NCBI RefSeq assembly: GCF_000714435.1
Contig: NZ_JJMW01000019.1
Coordinates: forward strand, 62,001 to 126,000
Source of the DNA: Exiguobacterium alkaliphilum 12/1
GTDB lineage: Bacteria > Bacillota > Bacilli > Exiguobacteriales > Exiguobacteriaceae
Direction: 5' to 3'
DNA: 64,000 bases
Part shown: one piece after another, positions 28,501-36,265 of the stretch
Layout: each line of letters opens with the position of its first letter
Position numbering within the stretch: position 1 is the first letter of the stretch
Made by a program: the position numbers and the translations under genes
The notes under the pieces: model-generated
Seen by the model: the letters and a program-made list of their open reading frames with translations, nothing else
Databases searched by the model: none
What the model was told of the DNA's origin: nothing

Positions 28501-29094
28501 GAGCGCTTCACGTTCTTATCGGAACAGCGCGACGACCTCGTCAGCGCGAAAGAGGACTTGTATGCGATCATCTCCGAGATGGACCAGGAAGTGACCCGTC
28601 TCTTCAAGGAGACATACACGTCCGTCCGCGCCCACTTCAAACAGACGTTCATCGAACTGTTTGGCGGCGGCGAGGCCGATTTGAAACTAGTGGATGAACA
28701 TGACTTGCTCAATACCGGGATCGATATCGTCGCCAAACCGCCGGGCAAGAAGTTGCAGACGCTCAGCCTGCTTTCTGGCGGTGAACGTGCCTTGACCGCG
28801 ATCGCGTTGTTATTCGCCATCTTGAAGACGCGTCCGGTGCCGTTTTGCGTCCTTGATGAAGTCGAGGCGGCACTCGACGAAGCGAACGTCCATCGTTTCG
28901 GTGAATACGTCCGCACGCTCTCAATCGATACACAATTCGTCATCATCACCCACCGCAAAGGGACGATGGAGGCGGCCGACACGCTTTACGGCGTGACGAT
29001 GCAACAAAACGGGGTCTCCGAAGTGCTCTCGGTCGAACTGGCCGAGGCGAAGCGCGTCGTCGAGACGGAACAAGAGATGGAGGAATTGACTTGA
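25537..29094 (+). CDS. smc: Chromosome partition protein Smc
   Basis: The SMC ATPase that, with ScpA and ScpB, condenses and segregates the chromosome. The 1185-residue length equals the Bacillus protein. It has an N-terminal Walker A (VVGPNGSGKSNISDAVRWVL), coiled coil to about residue 500, a hinge (PGVLGAVAELI, GGSMTGGS), a returning coiled coil, and the C-terminal signature LSGGERALTAIALLFA with Walker B FCVLDEVEAALD. ATG 25537 (MHLKRIELAGFKSFAKR) matches the family; earlier in-frame starts at 25510 and 25528 lack suitable spacing. It ends 3 bases past a possible ftsY TTG. Confidence 0.96.
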   Translation: MHLKRIELAGFKSFAKRIELDFRPGVTAVVGPNGSGKSNISDAVRWVLGEQSAKSLRGAKMEDVIFAGSEGENHRNVAEVTLVLDNSDAHLRLPYEEVSVTRRVSRSGDSDYFMNKKPCRLKDVLDLFMDTGLSRDAFAIIGQGRVEQVISGKPEDRRAVIEEAAGVLKYRQRKKQAERKLQDTELNLSRVDDILYELADRVEPLREQAALAREYQVAKIRHDELETGILGAEITELGQKLTTCQTELDAATKEQQRLNESLATLQAERAELETNLSDKRDHLESSHQTERSQATELERLVGEINLAKAREEHGAETKERLERQREELAAELEQLDARLSIARDDMAKKRSTLEVADTSRDALDQKLVAASRDFESEIEQLQGEAFELATTRATLTNQQKREERDIEQAREATERLLRENKDRLDVRSEQTTALDAERSTLEVARAAWQQLLEREDELTTRERALRDKLTRAEQSYHDLDRRRQKTEDRIDMLERMKQSYEGYFHAVKFVLKDRGPGVLGAVAELIQVQPSYEAAIETALGQTQQHIVVADEAVGRREIDKLRRANAGRATFVPMTTVKERYVPSEVVHRLEAMDGFVGVAADLVTTDESYDRLKRSLLGAVVVAKSLEVANRIAQTTGYRYRIVTLDGDIVNVGGSMTGGSRKQGVALFTQSRELDDLKQGLTQGLAMLHEQQLRVTEYTDEIKRLEAELETVRTEKREQEITLRERETSYRDLERVSQDAKAQLELFDHEMNRYARTIDASTSELARLTEEIAATAAKETVLRKQLESLRVEQAKSVETTGDLREQMRQLELDRQRHALEFERVEAEVERFNQERVKLTERIGQIEAELDRLATGKIVSSAELRLTHEAAQGEMEALKRHIETETASLKALEESHRIIRQREQQATDVLRRMESDVRKIESTHNELELKRQWKLDALEERGLVYELLPALEIALEEAREEFKLLVRQIEEIGPVNINAIEEFDVVNERFTFLSEQRDDLVSAKEDLYAIISEMDQEVTRLFKETYTSVRAHFKQTFIELFGGGEADLKLVDEHDLLNTGIDIVAKPPGKKLQTLSLLSGGERALTAIALLFAILKTRPVPFCVLDEVEAALDEANVHRFGEYVRTLSIDTQFVIITHRKGTMEAADTLYGVTMQQNGVSEVLSVELAEAKRVVETEQEMEELT

Positions 29095-29119
29095 GTTTTT
29101 TAAGAAGTTAAAAGATAAA

Positions 29120-30091
29120 TTGACGACCTCGACCCAAGAGGTGTCGCAAAAGTTTACAGACGGTTTGACGAAGACGCGTGACGGATTCGCGAGCGCCGTC
29201 AACGACCTCGTCTATCGCTTTCGTGAAGTCGATGAGGACTTCTTCGATGAACTCGAAGACTTGCTCATCCAGGCGGACGTCGGCGTGACGACGACGATGG
29301 ATCTCGTTGAAGACTTGAAAGAAGAAGTGAAACGCCGCAACTTAAAAGACCCGGCCGCCGTCCGCGATGCGCTCGTCGAGGTCGTGGCGAAACGTCTTCA
29401 AGAGGACGAGTCGGAGCGTGAACTCAACATGCAGGACGGTCTCACGGTCATCCTGTTCGTCGGTGTGAACGGGGTCGGCAAGACGACGACGATTGGCAAA
29501 CTCGCCCACCAATTGAAATCAGAGGGCCGCTCGGTCATGCTTGCGGCAGGCGATACGTTCCGCGCCGGGGCCATCGACCAGCTCCAAGTTTGGGGCGAAC
29601 GGGCCGGCGTGCCGGTCATTCGTCAAGCGGAAGGGTCTGACCCGGCCGCGGTCGTGTTCGATGCCGTCCAAGCGGCGAAGTCGCGCGGGGTCGATGTCCT
29701 CATTTGTGACACGGCGGGACGTCTCCAAAACAAGGTCAACTTGATGAAAGAACTTGAAAAAGTGAAGCGTGTCATCGAACGGGAAGTGCCGAACGGACCA
29801 CACGAGGTGCTCCTTGCACTCGATGCGACGACGGGCCAAAACGCGATGTTGCAAGCGAAGTCGTTCCGAGAAGCGACGAACGTGAGCGGCATCGTGTTGA
29901 CGAAACTCGACGGGACGGCCAAAGGTGGGATCGTGCTCGCGATTCGAAACGAGCTCGATATCCCGGTCAAATACGTCGGGCTCGGTGAGAAAATCGATGA
30001 TTTGCAACCGTTCGACCCAGAGCAGTTCGTCCTCGGTCTGTTCGGTGACGTGTTCGAGGAAAAAGAACAGACAAACGATGACCTCGCCTGA
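29120..30091 (+). CDS. ftsY: Signal recognition particle receptor FtsY (5' end appears frameshifted)
   Basis: The membrane-associated GTPase receptor that docks SRP-ribosome complexes at the Sec translocon. The intact frame from TTG 29120 holds a short acidic N-terminus and the full NG domain: GVNGVGKTTTIGKLAHQL, DTAGRLQNKVNLM and TKLDGTAKGG. The family N-terminus (MSFFKKLKDKL) is encoded just upstream from TTG 29091, after GGAGGAA, but the T6 run at 29096-29101 is one T short of keeping it in frame. With one added T the gene would start at 29091 and overlap the smc stop (TTGA). A sequencing deletion is likely; otherwise translation must start at 29120 without a good ribosome-binding site. 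Confidence 0.92.
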   Translation: MTTSTQEVSQKFTDGLTKTRDGFASAVNDLVYRFREVDEDFFDELEDLLIQADVGVTTTMDLVEDLKEEVKRRNLKDPAAVRDALVEVVAKRLQEDESERELNMQDGLTVILFVGVNGVGKTTTIGKLAHQLKSEGRSVMLAAGDTFRAGAIDQLQVWGERAGVPVIRQAEGSDPAAVVFDAVQAAKSRGVDVLICDTAGRLQNKVNLMKELEKVKRVIEREVPNGPHEVLLALDATTGQNAMLQAKSFREATNVSGIVLTKLDGTAKGGIVLAIRNELDIPVKYVGLGEKIDDLQPFDPEQFVLGLFGDVFEEKEQTNDDLA

Positions 30092-30113
30092 CTTTCACTG
30101 TTAAGAAAAAAAC

Positions 30114-30142
30114 TTGACAAGAAGTTAGGACGGCTGTACTAT
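30114..30142 (+). promoter_or_regulatory. Sigma-A promoter for ylxM-ffh
   Basis: TTGACA (30114-30119), a 17-base spacer and TACTAT (30137-30142) lie in the gap after ftsY. Confidence 0.8.
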
Positions 30143-30187
30143 TGTTAGTTGTAAAGGGATTTCACTTAACATGTGGAGGTGGAACGG

Positions 30188-30511
30188 ATGTCGCTAGAAA
30201 AGACGAATCGGATGAACTATTTATTCGATTTTTATCAGGCGCTTCTCACACCGAAACAGCGCAACTATATGTCTCTTTATTACCTAGATGACTTTTCGCT
30301 CGGAGAAATTGCAGAAGAGTTCGAAGTCAGCCGTCAAGCGGTCTACGATAACATAAAGCGCACGGAAACGATGCTCGAGCAGTACGAAGCAAAGCTCGGT
30401 CTGTTCGAGAAACACGAACAGCGCCAACAGTTGCTTCAGACGCTCAAACGTCAAGTCGGGACAACCCCCGACGTGACAGCGACGATTTCAGCGCTTGAAA
30501 ATTTAGAGTAG
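30188..30511 (+). CDS. ylxM: YlxM/p13-like DNA-binding protein
   Basis: A 107-residue all-helical protein with a sigma-70 region 4-like helix-turn-helix ([22 protein letters not shown]). The family is encoded next to ffh in Firmicutes and has been linked to SRP function. ATG 30188 follows GGAGGTGG; the in-frame GTG at 30173 overlaps that site. It has its own promoter and lies 11 bases from ffh. Confidence 0.93.
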   Translation: MSLEKTNRMNYLFDFYQALLTPKQRNYMSLYYLDDFSLGEIAEEFEVSRQAVYDNIKRTETMLEQYEAKLGLFEKHEQRQQLLQTLKRQVGTTPDVTATISALENLE

Positions 30512-30522
30512 GGGGCTGGAGC

Positions 30523-31863
30523 ATGGCATTTGAAGGATTATCAGAACGATTGCAGGCGTCACTTGCGAAGATGCGCGGCAAAGGGAAAATCTCGGAGGCA
30601 GACGTCAAAGAGATGATGCGTGAAGTTCGCCTCGCGCTCCTAGAAGCCGATGTCAACTTCAAAGTCGTCAAACAGTTCGTCAACGACGTGAAAGAACGGG
30701 CCATCGGCCAAGACGTCATGAAATCGTTGACACCAGGACAACAAGTCGTCAAAATCGTTCACGATGAGTTAACGACTCTGATGGGTAGCGACGTCGTCCC
30801 AATCACCTTTAGCCAAAAACCGCCGACGGTCGTCATGATGGTCGGACTACAAGGCGCGGGGAAAACGACGACGACCGGCAAGCTCGCGAACTTGATTCGC
30901 AAAAAGCACAACCGGAGTCCGCTCCTCGTCGCGGCCGATATTTATCGTCCCGCGGCCATCAAGCAACTTGAGACGCTCGGCAAGCAACTCGATTTACCGG
31001 TCTTCTCGCTTGGGGATCAAGTGACACCGGAAGAGATTGTCACACAAGCGCTCGAGTACGCGAAAACGAATCATCACGACTTCGTGTTGATAGATACGGC
31101 CGGTCGCCTTCACATTGACGAGACGCTCATGGGTGAGCTCGAAAACGTGAAAACGATCGCCAAACCAAATGAAATCTTCCTCGTCGTCGATGCGATGACG
31201 GGACAAGATGCGGTCAATGTGGCCGACAGCTTCAATGATTTGCTCGGAATTACCGGCGTCGTGCTCACGAAGCTCGACGGTGATACGCGTGGTGGGGCAG
31301 CCCTTTCAATCAAGGCAGTCACGGGAGCGCCGATTAAGTTCGTCGGTCTCGGTGAAAAGTTGGATGCCCTCGAACCATTCCATCCGGAACGCATGGCGTC
31401 ACGGATTCTCGGGATGGGTGACGTGCTCACGCTCATTGAAAAAGCCGAGTCGCAGATGGACCAAGATGCCGCCAAAGAGCTCGAGAGCAAAATGCGCGAT
31501 GCATCATTCACGTTCGATGATTTTATCGAGCAATTGGGTCAAGTGAAAAACATGGGCCCGATTGATGAGTTACTTTCGATGTTACCTGGTGCAGGTAAGA
31601 TGAAAGGGTTGAAGAACGTCCAAATCGACGAGAAACAACTCGATCACGTCGAAGCGATTATCCGCTCGATGACAAAACATGAGCGCGCTCATCCTGAAGT
31701 GCTCAATGCGAGTCGTCGAAAACGGATCGCAAAAGGAAGCGGTCGCTCCATCCAGGAAGTGAACCGCCTCATCAAACAGTTCGACGACATGAAGAAGCTG
31801 ATGAAGCAAATGTCGGGACAAATGAAAGGGAAGAAAAAAGGCCTCGGTTTTCCGTTCTTCTAA
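30523..31863 (+). CDS. ffh: Signal recognition particle GTPase Ffh (SRP54)
   Basis: Binds signal sequences of nascent membrane and secreted proteins with 4.5S/6S RNA. The 446-residue protein has the N domain, G domain motifs GLQGAGKTTTTGKLANL, DTAGRLHID and TKLDGDTRGG, and a methionine-rich M domain ending MKKLMKQMSGQMKGKKKG. It works with FtsY, encoded about 0.4 kb upstream. The scRNA gene is not in the window. Confidence 0.97.
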   Translation: MAFEGLSERLQASLAKMRGKGKISEADVKEMMREVRLALLEADVNFKVVKQFVNDVKERAIGQDVMKSLTPGQQVVKIVHDELTTLMGSDVVPITFSQKPPTVVMMVGLQGAGKTTTTGKLANLIRKKHNRSPLLVAADIYRPAAIKQLETLGKQLDLPVFSLGDQVTPEEIVTQALEYAKTNHHDFVLIDTAGRLHIDETLMGELENVKTIAKPNEIFLVVDAMTGQDAVNVADSFNDLLGITGVVLTKLDGDTRGGAALSIKAVTGAPIKFVGLGEKLDALEPFHPERMASRILGMGDVLTLIEKAESQMDQDAAKELESKMRDASFTFDDFIEQLGQVKNMGPIDELLSMLPGAGKMKGLKNVQIDEKQLDHVEAIIRSMTKHERAHPEVLNASRRKRIAKGSGRSIQEVNRLIKQFDDMKKLMKQMSGQMKGKKKGLGFPFF

Positions 31864-31872
31864 AGAAACCTT

Positions 31873-31901
31873 TTGTCAGTCGGACGAAAAAGCAGTATAC
31901 T
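31873..31901 (+). promoter_or_regulatory. Sigma-A promoter for rpsP
   Basis: TTGTCA (31873-31878), 17 bases, TATACT (31896-31901), directly after ffh. Confidence 0.75.
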
Positions 31902-31945
31902 ATTAAAGTTGTCAATTCTTAAACACATGATGGAGGTATATTACC

Positions 31946-32221
31946 ATGGCAGTTAAAATTCGTCTTAAGCGCATGGGCGCAAAAAAATCACCTTTCTACC
32001 GGATCGTTGTCGCTGATTCACGTTCACCACGTGACGGTCGTTTCATCGAGCAAGTAGGATACTACAACCCGGTTGCAAAACCAGAGGCAGAAGTTCGCAT
32101 CGACGAAGAACTCGCGCTCAAATGGTTGGCAGACGGCGCGAAGCCATCTGACACAGTTCGTAACTTGTTCTCTAAAGCAGGGATCATGGAGAAATTCCAC
32201 AACGCGAAAAACGCGAAGTAA
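31946..32221 (+). CDS. rpsP: 30S ribosomal protein S16
   Basis: A 91-residue protein with the S16 signature [20 protein letters not shown] and [17 protein letters not shown]. It binds the 16S 5' domain early in 30S assembly. The start follows GATGGAGG. A terminator separates it from rimM. In B. subtilis ylqC (khpA) and ylqD come next; both are missing here. Confidence 0.97.
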   Translation: MAVKIRLKRMGAKKSPFYRIVVADSRSPRDGRFIEQVGYYNPVAKPEAEVRIDEELALKWLADGAKPSDTVRNLFSKAGIMEKFHNAKNAK

Positions 32222-32227
32222 GCCTGC

Positions 32228-32258
32228 GGCCGACCTTTTATGAGGTCGGCCTATTTTT
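32228..32258 (+). terminator. Terminator between rpsP and rimM
   Basis: GGCCGACCT (32228-32236) pairs with AGGTCGGCC (32243-32251), followed by TATTTTT to 32258. Confidence 0.85.
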
Positions 32259-32273
32259 ATGAGGAGGGATACA

Positions 32274-32789
32274 ATGGATTGGTTGTACGTAGGAAAGATC
32301 GCCAACACCCATGGGTTGAAAGGCGAAGTGAAGATTTTGGCTGCGACGGACTTCCCGGAAGAACGGTTCAAAAAAGGAAACACGCTCTTCCTCGACGTCG
32401 ATGGGAAGAAGCAAGAGATGACCATCACGACGTATCGTCCCCATAAGCAGTTCCATCTCGTCACGTTCAAAGGGTTCGAGAACATCAACCACGTCGAGAA
32501 GTATAAAGGGATGAAGCTGTACGTCCATGCCGAGCACGTGCACGAGCTCCCGGAGCACGAGTTTTATTACCATGAGATTATCGGTTGCGACGTCGTCGTC
32601 GACGGTGAGGTCATCGGCGTCGTCGATGATATCTTCGAGACGGGCGCGAACGACGTCTGGGTCATCAAACGGCCTGGAAAGTCTGATGCGTTGATTCCGT
32701 ACATCGAGTCGGTCGTCAGCGAGATTGACGTCGAAGCGAAGCGGGTCGTCATCACCCCGATTCCGGGAATGATTGAAGATGAAGATTGA
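32274..32789 (+). CDS. rimM: Ribosome maturation factor RimM
   Basis: Assists assembly of the 30S head by binding S19. The 171-residue protein has the N-terminal barrel ([18 protein letters not shown]) and C-terminal PRC barrel ([27 protein letters not shown]). I chose ATG 32274 (MDWLYVG) because GGAGGG precedes it by 6 bases; the earlier in-frame ATG 32259 lies in the terminator tail. It overlaps trmD by 11 bases, an old ribosome-maturation pair. Confidence 0.96.
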   Translation: MDWLYVGKIANTHGLKGEVKILAATDFPEERFKKGNTLFLDVDGKKQEMTITTYRPHKQFHLVTFKGFENINHVEKYKGMKLYVHAEHVHELPEHEFYYHEIIGCDVVVDGEVIGVVDDIFETGANDVWVIKRPGKSDALIPYIESVVSEIDVEAKRVVITPIPGMIEDED

Positions 32790-33495
32790 CGTGTTGACGC
32801 TCTTCCCCGAGATGTTCGCCCCGCTCGACCATTCCATCGTCGGGCGAGCGAAAGGGCTCGGGCAAGTCGACATCGGCTTCACGAACTTTCGAGACTTCTC
32901 GACGAACAAACATCATAAAGTCGATGACTATCCGTACGGGGGCGGTGCCGGCATGTTGCTGACGCCGCAACCGATTTTCGATGCGTTCGCCTCGCTCGAC
33001 GCAAATCGTCCGCGCGTCATCGTCACGACGCCGACGGGCCGGCCGTTCACCCAACAAATCGCCGAGGAATGGGCCGGGGAAGGCCACCTCGTCTTCCTGT
33101 GCGGCCATTATGAAGGGTTCGACCAACGGATCCATGACGAGCTCGCGACCGATGAAGTGTCGATCGGAGATTTCGTCTTGACCGGGGGCGAGCTCGCCGC
33201 CATGGTCATGATCGACGCGACCGTCCGGCTGTTGCCGGATGTATTAGGGGCGCAGGCGAGCCACGAGGACGATTCGTTCTCGACCGGCCTCCTCGAATAC
33301 CCGCACTATACCCGTCCTGCCGACTTCCGAGGCTTGAAGGTGCCGGACGTCCTCTTGTCCGGCAACCATGCGAGAATCGAGGCGTGGCGACGTGAGCAGT
33401 CGCTTTTAAAGACGTATGAGCGGCGACCGGACTTACTCGAAGCGGCCGAGCTGACAGAACGCGATAAAATCTTCCTCGAGTCGTTGCGCGATTGA
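32779..33495 (+). CDS. trmD: tRNA (guanine-37-N1)-methyltransferase TrmD
   Basis: A SPOUT-fold enzyme that makes m1G37 next to the anticodon and prevents frameshifting. The 238-residue protein has [25 protein letters not shown], the SAM-binding trefoil knot region ([29 protein letters not shown]) and LEYPHYTRP. It starts inside the end of rimM, at ATG 32779 after TTGAAG, with no gap. Confidence 0.96.
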   Translation: MKIDVLTLFPEMFAPLDHSIVGRAKGLGQVDIGFTNFRDFSTNKHHKVDDYPYGGGAGMLLTPQPIFDAFASLDANRPRVIVTTPTGRPFTQQIAEEWAGEGHLVFLCGHYEGFDQRIHDELATDEVSIGDFVLTGGELAAMVMIDATVRLLPDVLGAQASHEDDSFSTGLLEYPHYTRPADFRGLKVPDVLLSGNHARIEAWRREQSLLKTYERRPDLLEAAELTERDKIFLESLRD

Positions 33496-33512
33496 TCAAT
33501 TTATGCTATGTT
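33484..33512 (+). promoter_or_regulatory. Probable promoter for rplS
   Basis: TTGCGC (33484-33489), 17 bases, TATGTT (33507-33512), overlapping the trmD stop. Transcription would start near 33519. Confidence 0.5.
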
Positions 33513-33524
33513 TGAGCATGTGGG

Positions 33525-33585
33525 TTAAACCCGCCGATTACCGATGTTCCGCTGTTGGATGCCTGGGCATATGAAGACATGAACA
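33525..33585 (+). promoter_or_regulatory. Probable L19 (rplS) mRNA leader element
   Basis: The untranslated leader holds GGGTTAAACCC, then ACCGATGTTCCGCTG and GGGCATATGAAGACATGAAC, blocks I associate with the autoregulatory L19 leader of Bacilli. L19 would bind its own leader to limit expression. A covariance search was not possible, so this is a pattern call. Confidence 0.5.
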
Positions 33586-33609
33586 TTGAAGAAAAAGGAG
33601 AATACATTC

Positions 33610-33963
33610 ATGAACACACAAAAACTGTTCCGTGAAATCACAGAAGAACAATTCAAATCGGACGTACCTGCTTTCCGTCCTGGTGACACAGTACGTGTCC
33701 ACGTTAAAGTCGTAGAGGGAACGCGTGAGCGTATCCAGATGTTCGAAGGCGTAGTCATCAAACGTAAAGGTGGCGGCATCAGCGAAACATTCACAGTCCG
33801 TAAGATTTCTTACGGCGTAGGTGTTGAGCGTGCATTCCCGCTTCACTCACCACGTGTCGCGCAAATCGAAGTCGTTCGTTACGGTAAAGTCCGCCGTGCG
33901 AAACTTTACTACCTCCGCAACCTTCGCGGTAAAGCAGCACGTATTAAAGAAATCCGTCGTTAA
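33610..33963 (+). CDS. rplS: 50S ribosomal protein L19
   Basis: A 117-residue protein at the 30S-50S interface. It carries [20 protein letters not shown], the [18 protein letters not shown] block and the C-terminal [20 protein letters not shown] 33610 ([10 protein letters not shown]) follows AAAGGAGAA; an in-frame start at 33586 would add a lysine-rich stretch over the ribosome-binding site. A terminator follows. Confidence 0.97.
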   Translation: MNTQKLFREITEEQFKSDVPAFRPGDTVRVHVKVVEGTRERIQMFEGVVIKRKGGGISETFTVRKISYGVGVERAFPLHSPRVAQIEVVRYGKVRRAKLYYLRNLRGKAARIKEIRR

Positions 33964-33973
33964 GATGGGGATT

Positions 33974-34004
33974 AAGCTTGTCGCTTGCGACAAGCTTCTT
34001 TTTT
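33974..34004 (+). terminator. Terminator after rplS
   Basis: AAGCTTGTCG (33974-33983) pairs with CGACAAGCTT (33988-33997) across CTTG, followed by CTTTTTT to 34004. Confidence 0.9.
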
Positions 34005-34041
34005 CTAGTACAATAAGTTCAAACGGATAGAGGAGTGAGGC

Positions 34042-34587
34042 ATGTTGAAAGAAGTGTTCAGTTGGATTAAGGCGATCGTTGTAGCGCTCGTCATCGCGTT
34101 CGTGATCCGGACGTTCATCTTTGTACCTGTCATCGTCGAAGGAGAATCGATGATGCCGACGCTCCAAAATGCTGATCGCATGATCGTCAGTAAAATCTCG
34201 AACTATGTCGGAGAGCTCGATCGTGGGGACATCATCGTCTTCCATGCGACCGAATCGAAAGATTACATCAAACGCGTCATCGCCATCCCAGGCGACACGC
34301 TCGAATATCGTGACGATACGCTCTATTTGAACGGAGAGGCGATGGAAGAGCCGTATTTGGATGACTTCCGCGCCCAAATGAACGGGTTCCCGCTCACCGA
34401 GAACTTTACGCTCGAACAAGTGACGGGCGAGTCGGTCGTCCCGGACGATCAATACTTCGTCATGGGTGACAATCGACAAAACTCGAAAGATAGCCGAGAG
34501 ATCGGTCTCGTCTCGAAAGAGGACGTCGTCGGCAAAACGAACTTCGTGTTCTGGCCGCTAGACGACTTCGGGACGGTAGAAGAATAA
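34042..34587 (+). CDS. lepB: Type I signal peptidase
   Basis: Cleaves signal peptides from secreted preproteins on the outer membrane face. The 181-residue protein has one N-terminal membrane helix (about residues 9-30), the catalytic serine in GESMMPTL (Ser36) and the catalytic lysine in DYIKRVIAIPGD (Lys77), plus the later GDNRQNSKDSRE box. ATG 34042 follows GAGTGAGG. It is inserted between rplS and rbgA, which adjoin in B. subtilis. Confidence 0.95.
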   Translation: MLKEVFSWIKAIVVALVIAFVIRTFIFVPVIVEGESMMPTLQNADRMIVSKISNYVGELDRGDIIVFHATESKDYIKRVIAIPGDTLEYRDDTLYLNGEAMEEPYLDDFRAQMNGFPLTENFTLEQVTGESVVPDDQYFVMGDNRQNSKDSREIGLVSKEDVVGKTNFVFWPLDDFGTVEE

Positions 34588-34599
34588 GGTGGTGTTTTT

Positions 34600-35460
34600 T
34601 TGGCAATTCAATGGTTTCCTGGCCACATGGCCAAAGCAAGAAGACAAGTAACAGAAAAGATTAAACTGATTGACGTCGTCATCGAGCTCGTCGATGCACG
34701 CGTCCCGCAGTCGAGCCGAAATCCGATCGTCGATGAGATCACGGCGGGCAAGCCGCGTCTCATCGTCCTCAATAAAGCCGACATGGCCGACCCTGCCGTC
34801 ACAGACGCTTGGCTCAAAGCGTTCAAGCGGGACGACGTCGAAGTCGTCGCCGTCGACTCGAAGCACAGCAAAGGCTTGAAGCAGCTCATGACGGGCGCCG
34901 AGAAGCTCATGAAAGACAAGCACGACCGGATGCGTGAGAAAGGCCGTAACCCTGGTCCAATCCGTGCCCTCATCATCGGGATCCCGAACGTCGGGAAGTC
35001 GACGCTCATCAACCGCCTCGCCGGGCGCAACATCGCCATCACGGGTGACCGCCCGGGTGTGACGAAGCGCCAGCAATGGATCAAGATGAAAGGCGGCGAG
35101 ATGGAGCTGCTCGATACACCGGGGATTTTGTGGCCGAAGTTCGAGGACCAGCTCGTCGGCTATCGTTTGGCGGCGACAGGGGCGATCAAGGACGAAATCT
35201 TGAACTTGGACGATATCGCCCTCTACACGGCGCGCGAGCTACGGACGCGGTATCCGGAACAGTTGAAGGACCGCTTCAAGCTCGAGGAGTTGCCGGAGGA
35301 TGCGGTCGAACTGCTTGAGTTGATTGGCAAGAAACGCGGTCTCATCAGCGGCGGCTACGTCGATTTCGAGAAAGCGAGCGAGTTGTTGTTAAACGAGTTG
35401 CGTCACGAAAAGATTGGCCGAATCTCACTCGAGACACCGGCCGACCATGAGCTGGCGTGA
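34600..35460 (+). CDS. rbgA: Ribosome biogenesis GTPase RbgA (YlqF)
   Basis: A late 50S assembly GTPase. The 286-residue protein opens with family-typical [14 protein letters not shown], then the permuted order G4 (LNKADM), G1 ([16 protein letters not shown]) and G3 ([13 protein letters not shown]), and a C-terminal helical RNA-binding domain. It starts with TTG at 34600, fixed by the family start and GGTGGTG upstream. It is followed by a terminator and rnhB. Confidence 0.96.
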   Translation: MAIQWFPGHMAKARRQVTEKIKLIDVVIELVDARVPQSSRNPIVDEITAGKPRLIVLNKADMADPAVTDAWLKAFKRDDVEVVAVDSKHSKGLKQLMTGAEKLMKDKHDRMREKGRNPGPIRALIIGIPNVGKSTLINRLAGRNIAITGDRPGVTKRQQWIKMKGGEMELLDTPGILWPKFEDQLVGYRLAATGAIKDEILNLDDIALYTARELRTRYPEQLKDRFKLEELPEDAVELLELIGKKRGLISGGYVDFEKASELLLNELRHEKIGRISLETPADHELA

Positions 35461-35485
35461 AGCCCTGTGCAAACAGGGCTTTTTT
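35461..35485 (+). terminator. Terminator between rbgA and rnhB
   Basis: AGCCCTGT (35461-35468) pairs with ACAGGGCT (35473-35480) across a GCAA tetraloop, then TTTTT. Confidence 0.85.
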
Positions 35486-35501
35486 GGATAGGAGGGATAC
35501 G

Positions 35502-36254
35502 ATGACGATTGAAGAAATTAAACGACGGCTCGAGACCGTCCGATATGAGGAGTGGGAAGCGGTGCGCGCGTCGTTCGACACTGAGACGCGTAAAGGCGTC
35601 CTAGCGCTCATCGCCAAAAAAGATAGGCAGTTCTTACACGAACAGGCCGAGCGGGACGATTACACGAGCCGGATGGCGTTCGAGCGGGAACTGATCGCCT
35701 CGGGATTCGAACGCATCGCCGGTGTCGACGAAGTGGGCCGTGGCCCGCTCGCAGGTCCGGTCGTCGCGGCAGCGGTCGTATTGCCCGATTCGTTTTATCA
35801 TCCTGGATTGAACGACTCGAAGAAGATGTCGAAACGAGCCCGTGAGCGCGCCTTCGAGCAGATCATGGCCGAGGCGACGGTCGGGGTCGGCATCGTGGCC
35901 GCCGACGTCATCGACGAGGTGAACATCTATGAGGCGACGAAGCTAGCGATGCAGGAAGCGGTCGAGCGGCTCGATGACGTCGATGCGCTCTTGATCGATG
36001 CGATGCGCCTCGAACTCGAGCTGCCGCAGACGTCGCTCATCAAGGGCGACACGCGGAGCGTCTCGATTGCGGCGGCGAGTGTCGTCGCCAAAGTCGTCCG
36101 GGACAAGATGATGGAAGATTACGCCGTCCTCTATCCGGGCTACGGCTTTGAGCGCAACGCCGGCTACGGGACGAAAGACCATCTGTCTGGTCTTGCCGAA
36201 CGTGGCGTCACGCCGATTCACCGGAAGTCGTTCGCGCCAATCAAACAGATGTAG
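35502..36254 (+). CDS. rnhB: Ribonuclease HII
   Basis: Removes ribonucleotides from DNA and RNA from RNA:DNA hybrids. The 250-residue protein has an N-terminal helical extension of about 70 residues seen in Bacillus RnhB, then the catalytic IAGVDEVGRGPLAGPVVAAA, VLIDAM-type acidic residue in DALLIDAM, and IKGDTRSVSIAAASVVAKV. ATG 35502 follows AGGAGGG; the upstream in-frame start overlaps rbgA and the terminator. Confidence 0.95.
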   Translation: MTIEEIKRRLETVRYEEWEAVRASFDTETRKGVLALIAKKDRQFLHEQAERDDYTSRMAFERELIASGFERIAGVDEVGRGPLAGPVVAAAVVLPDSFYHPGLNDSKKMSKRARERAFEQIMAEATVGVGIVAADVIDEVNIYEATKLAMQEAVERLDDVDALLIDAMRLELELPQTSLIKGDTRSVSIAAASVVAKVVRDKMMEDYAVLYPGYGFERNAGYGTKDHLSGLAERGVTPIHRKSFAPIKQM

Positions 36255-36265
36255 GAGGGGAAACG

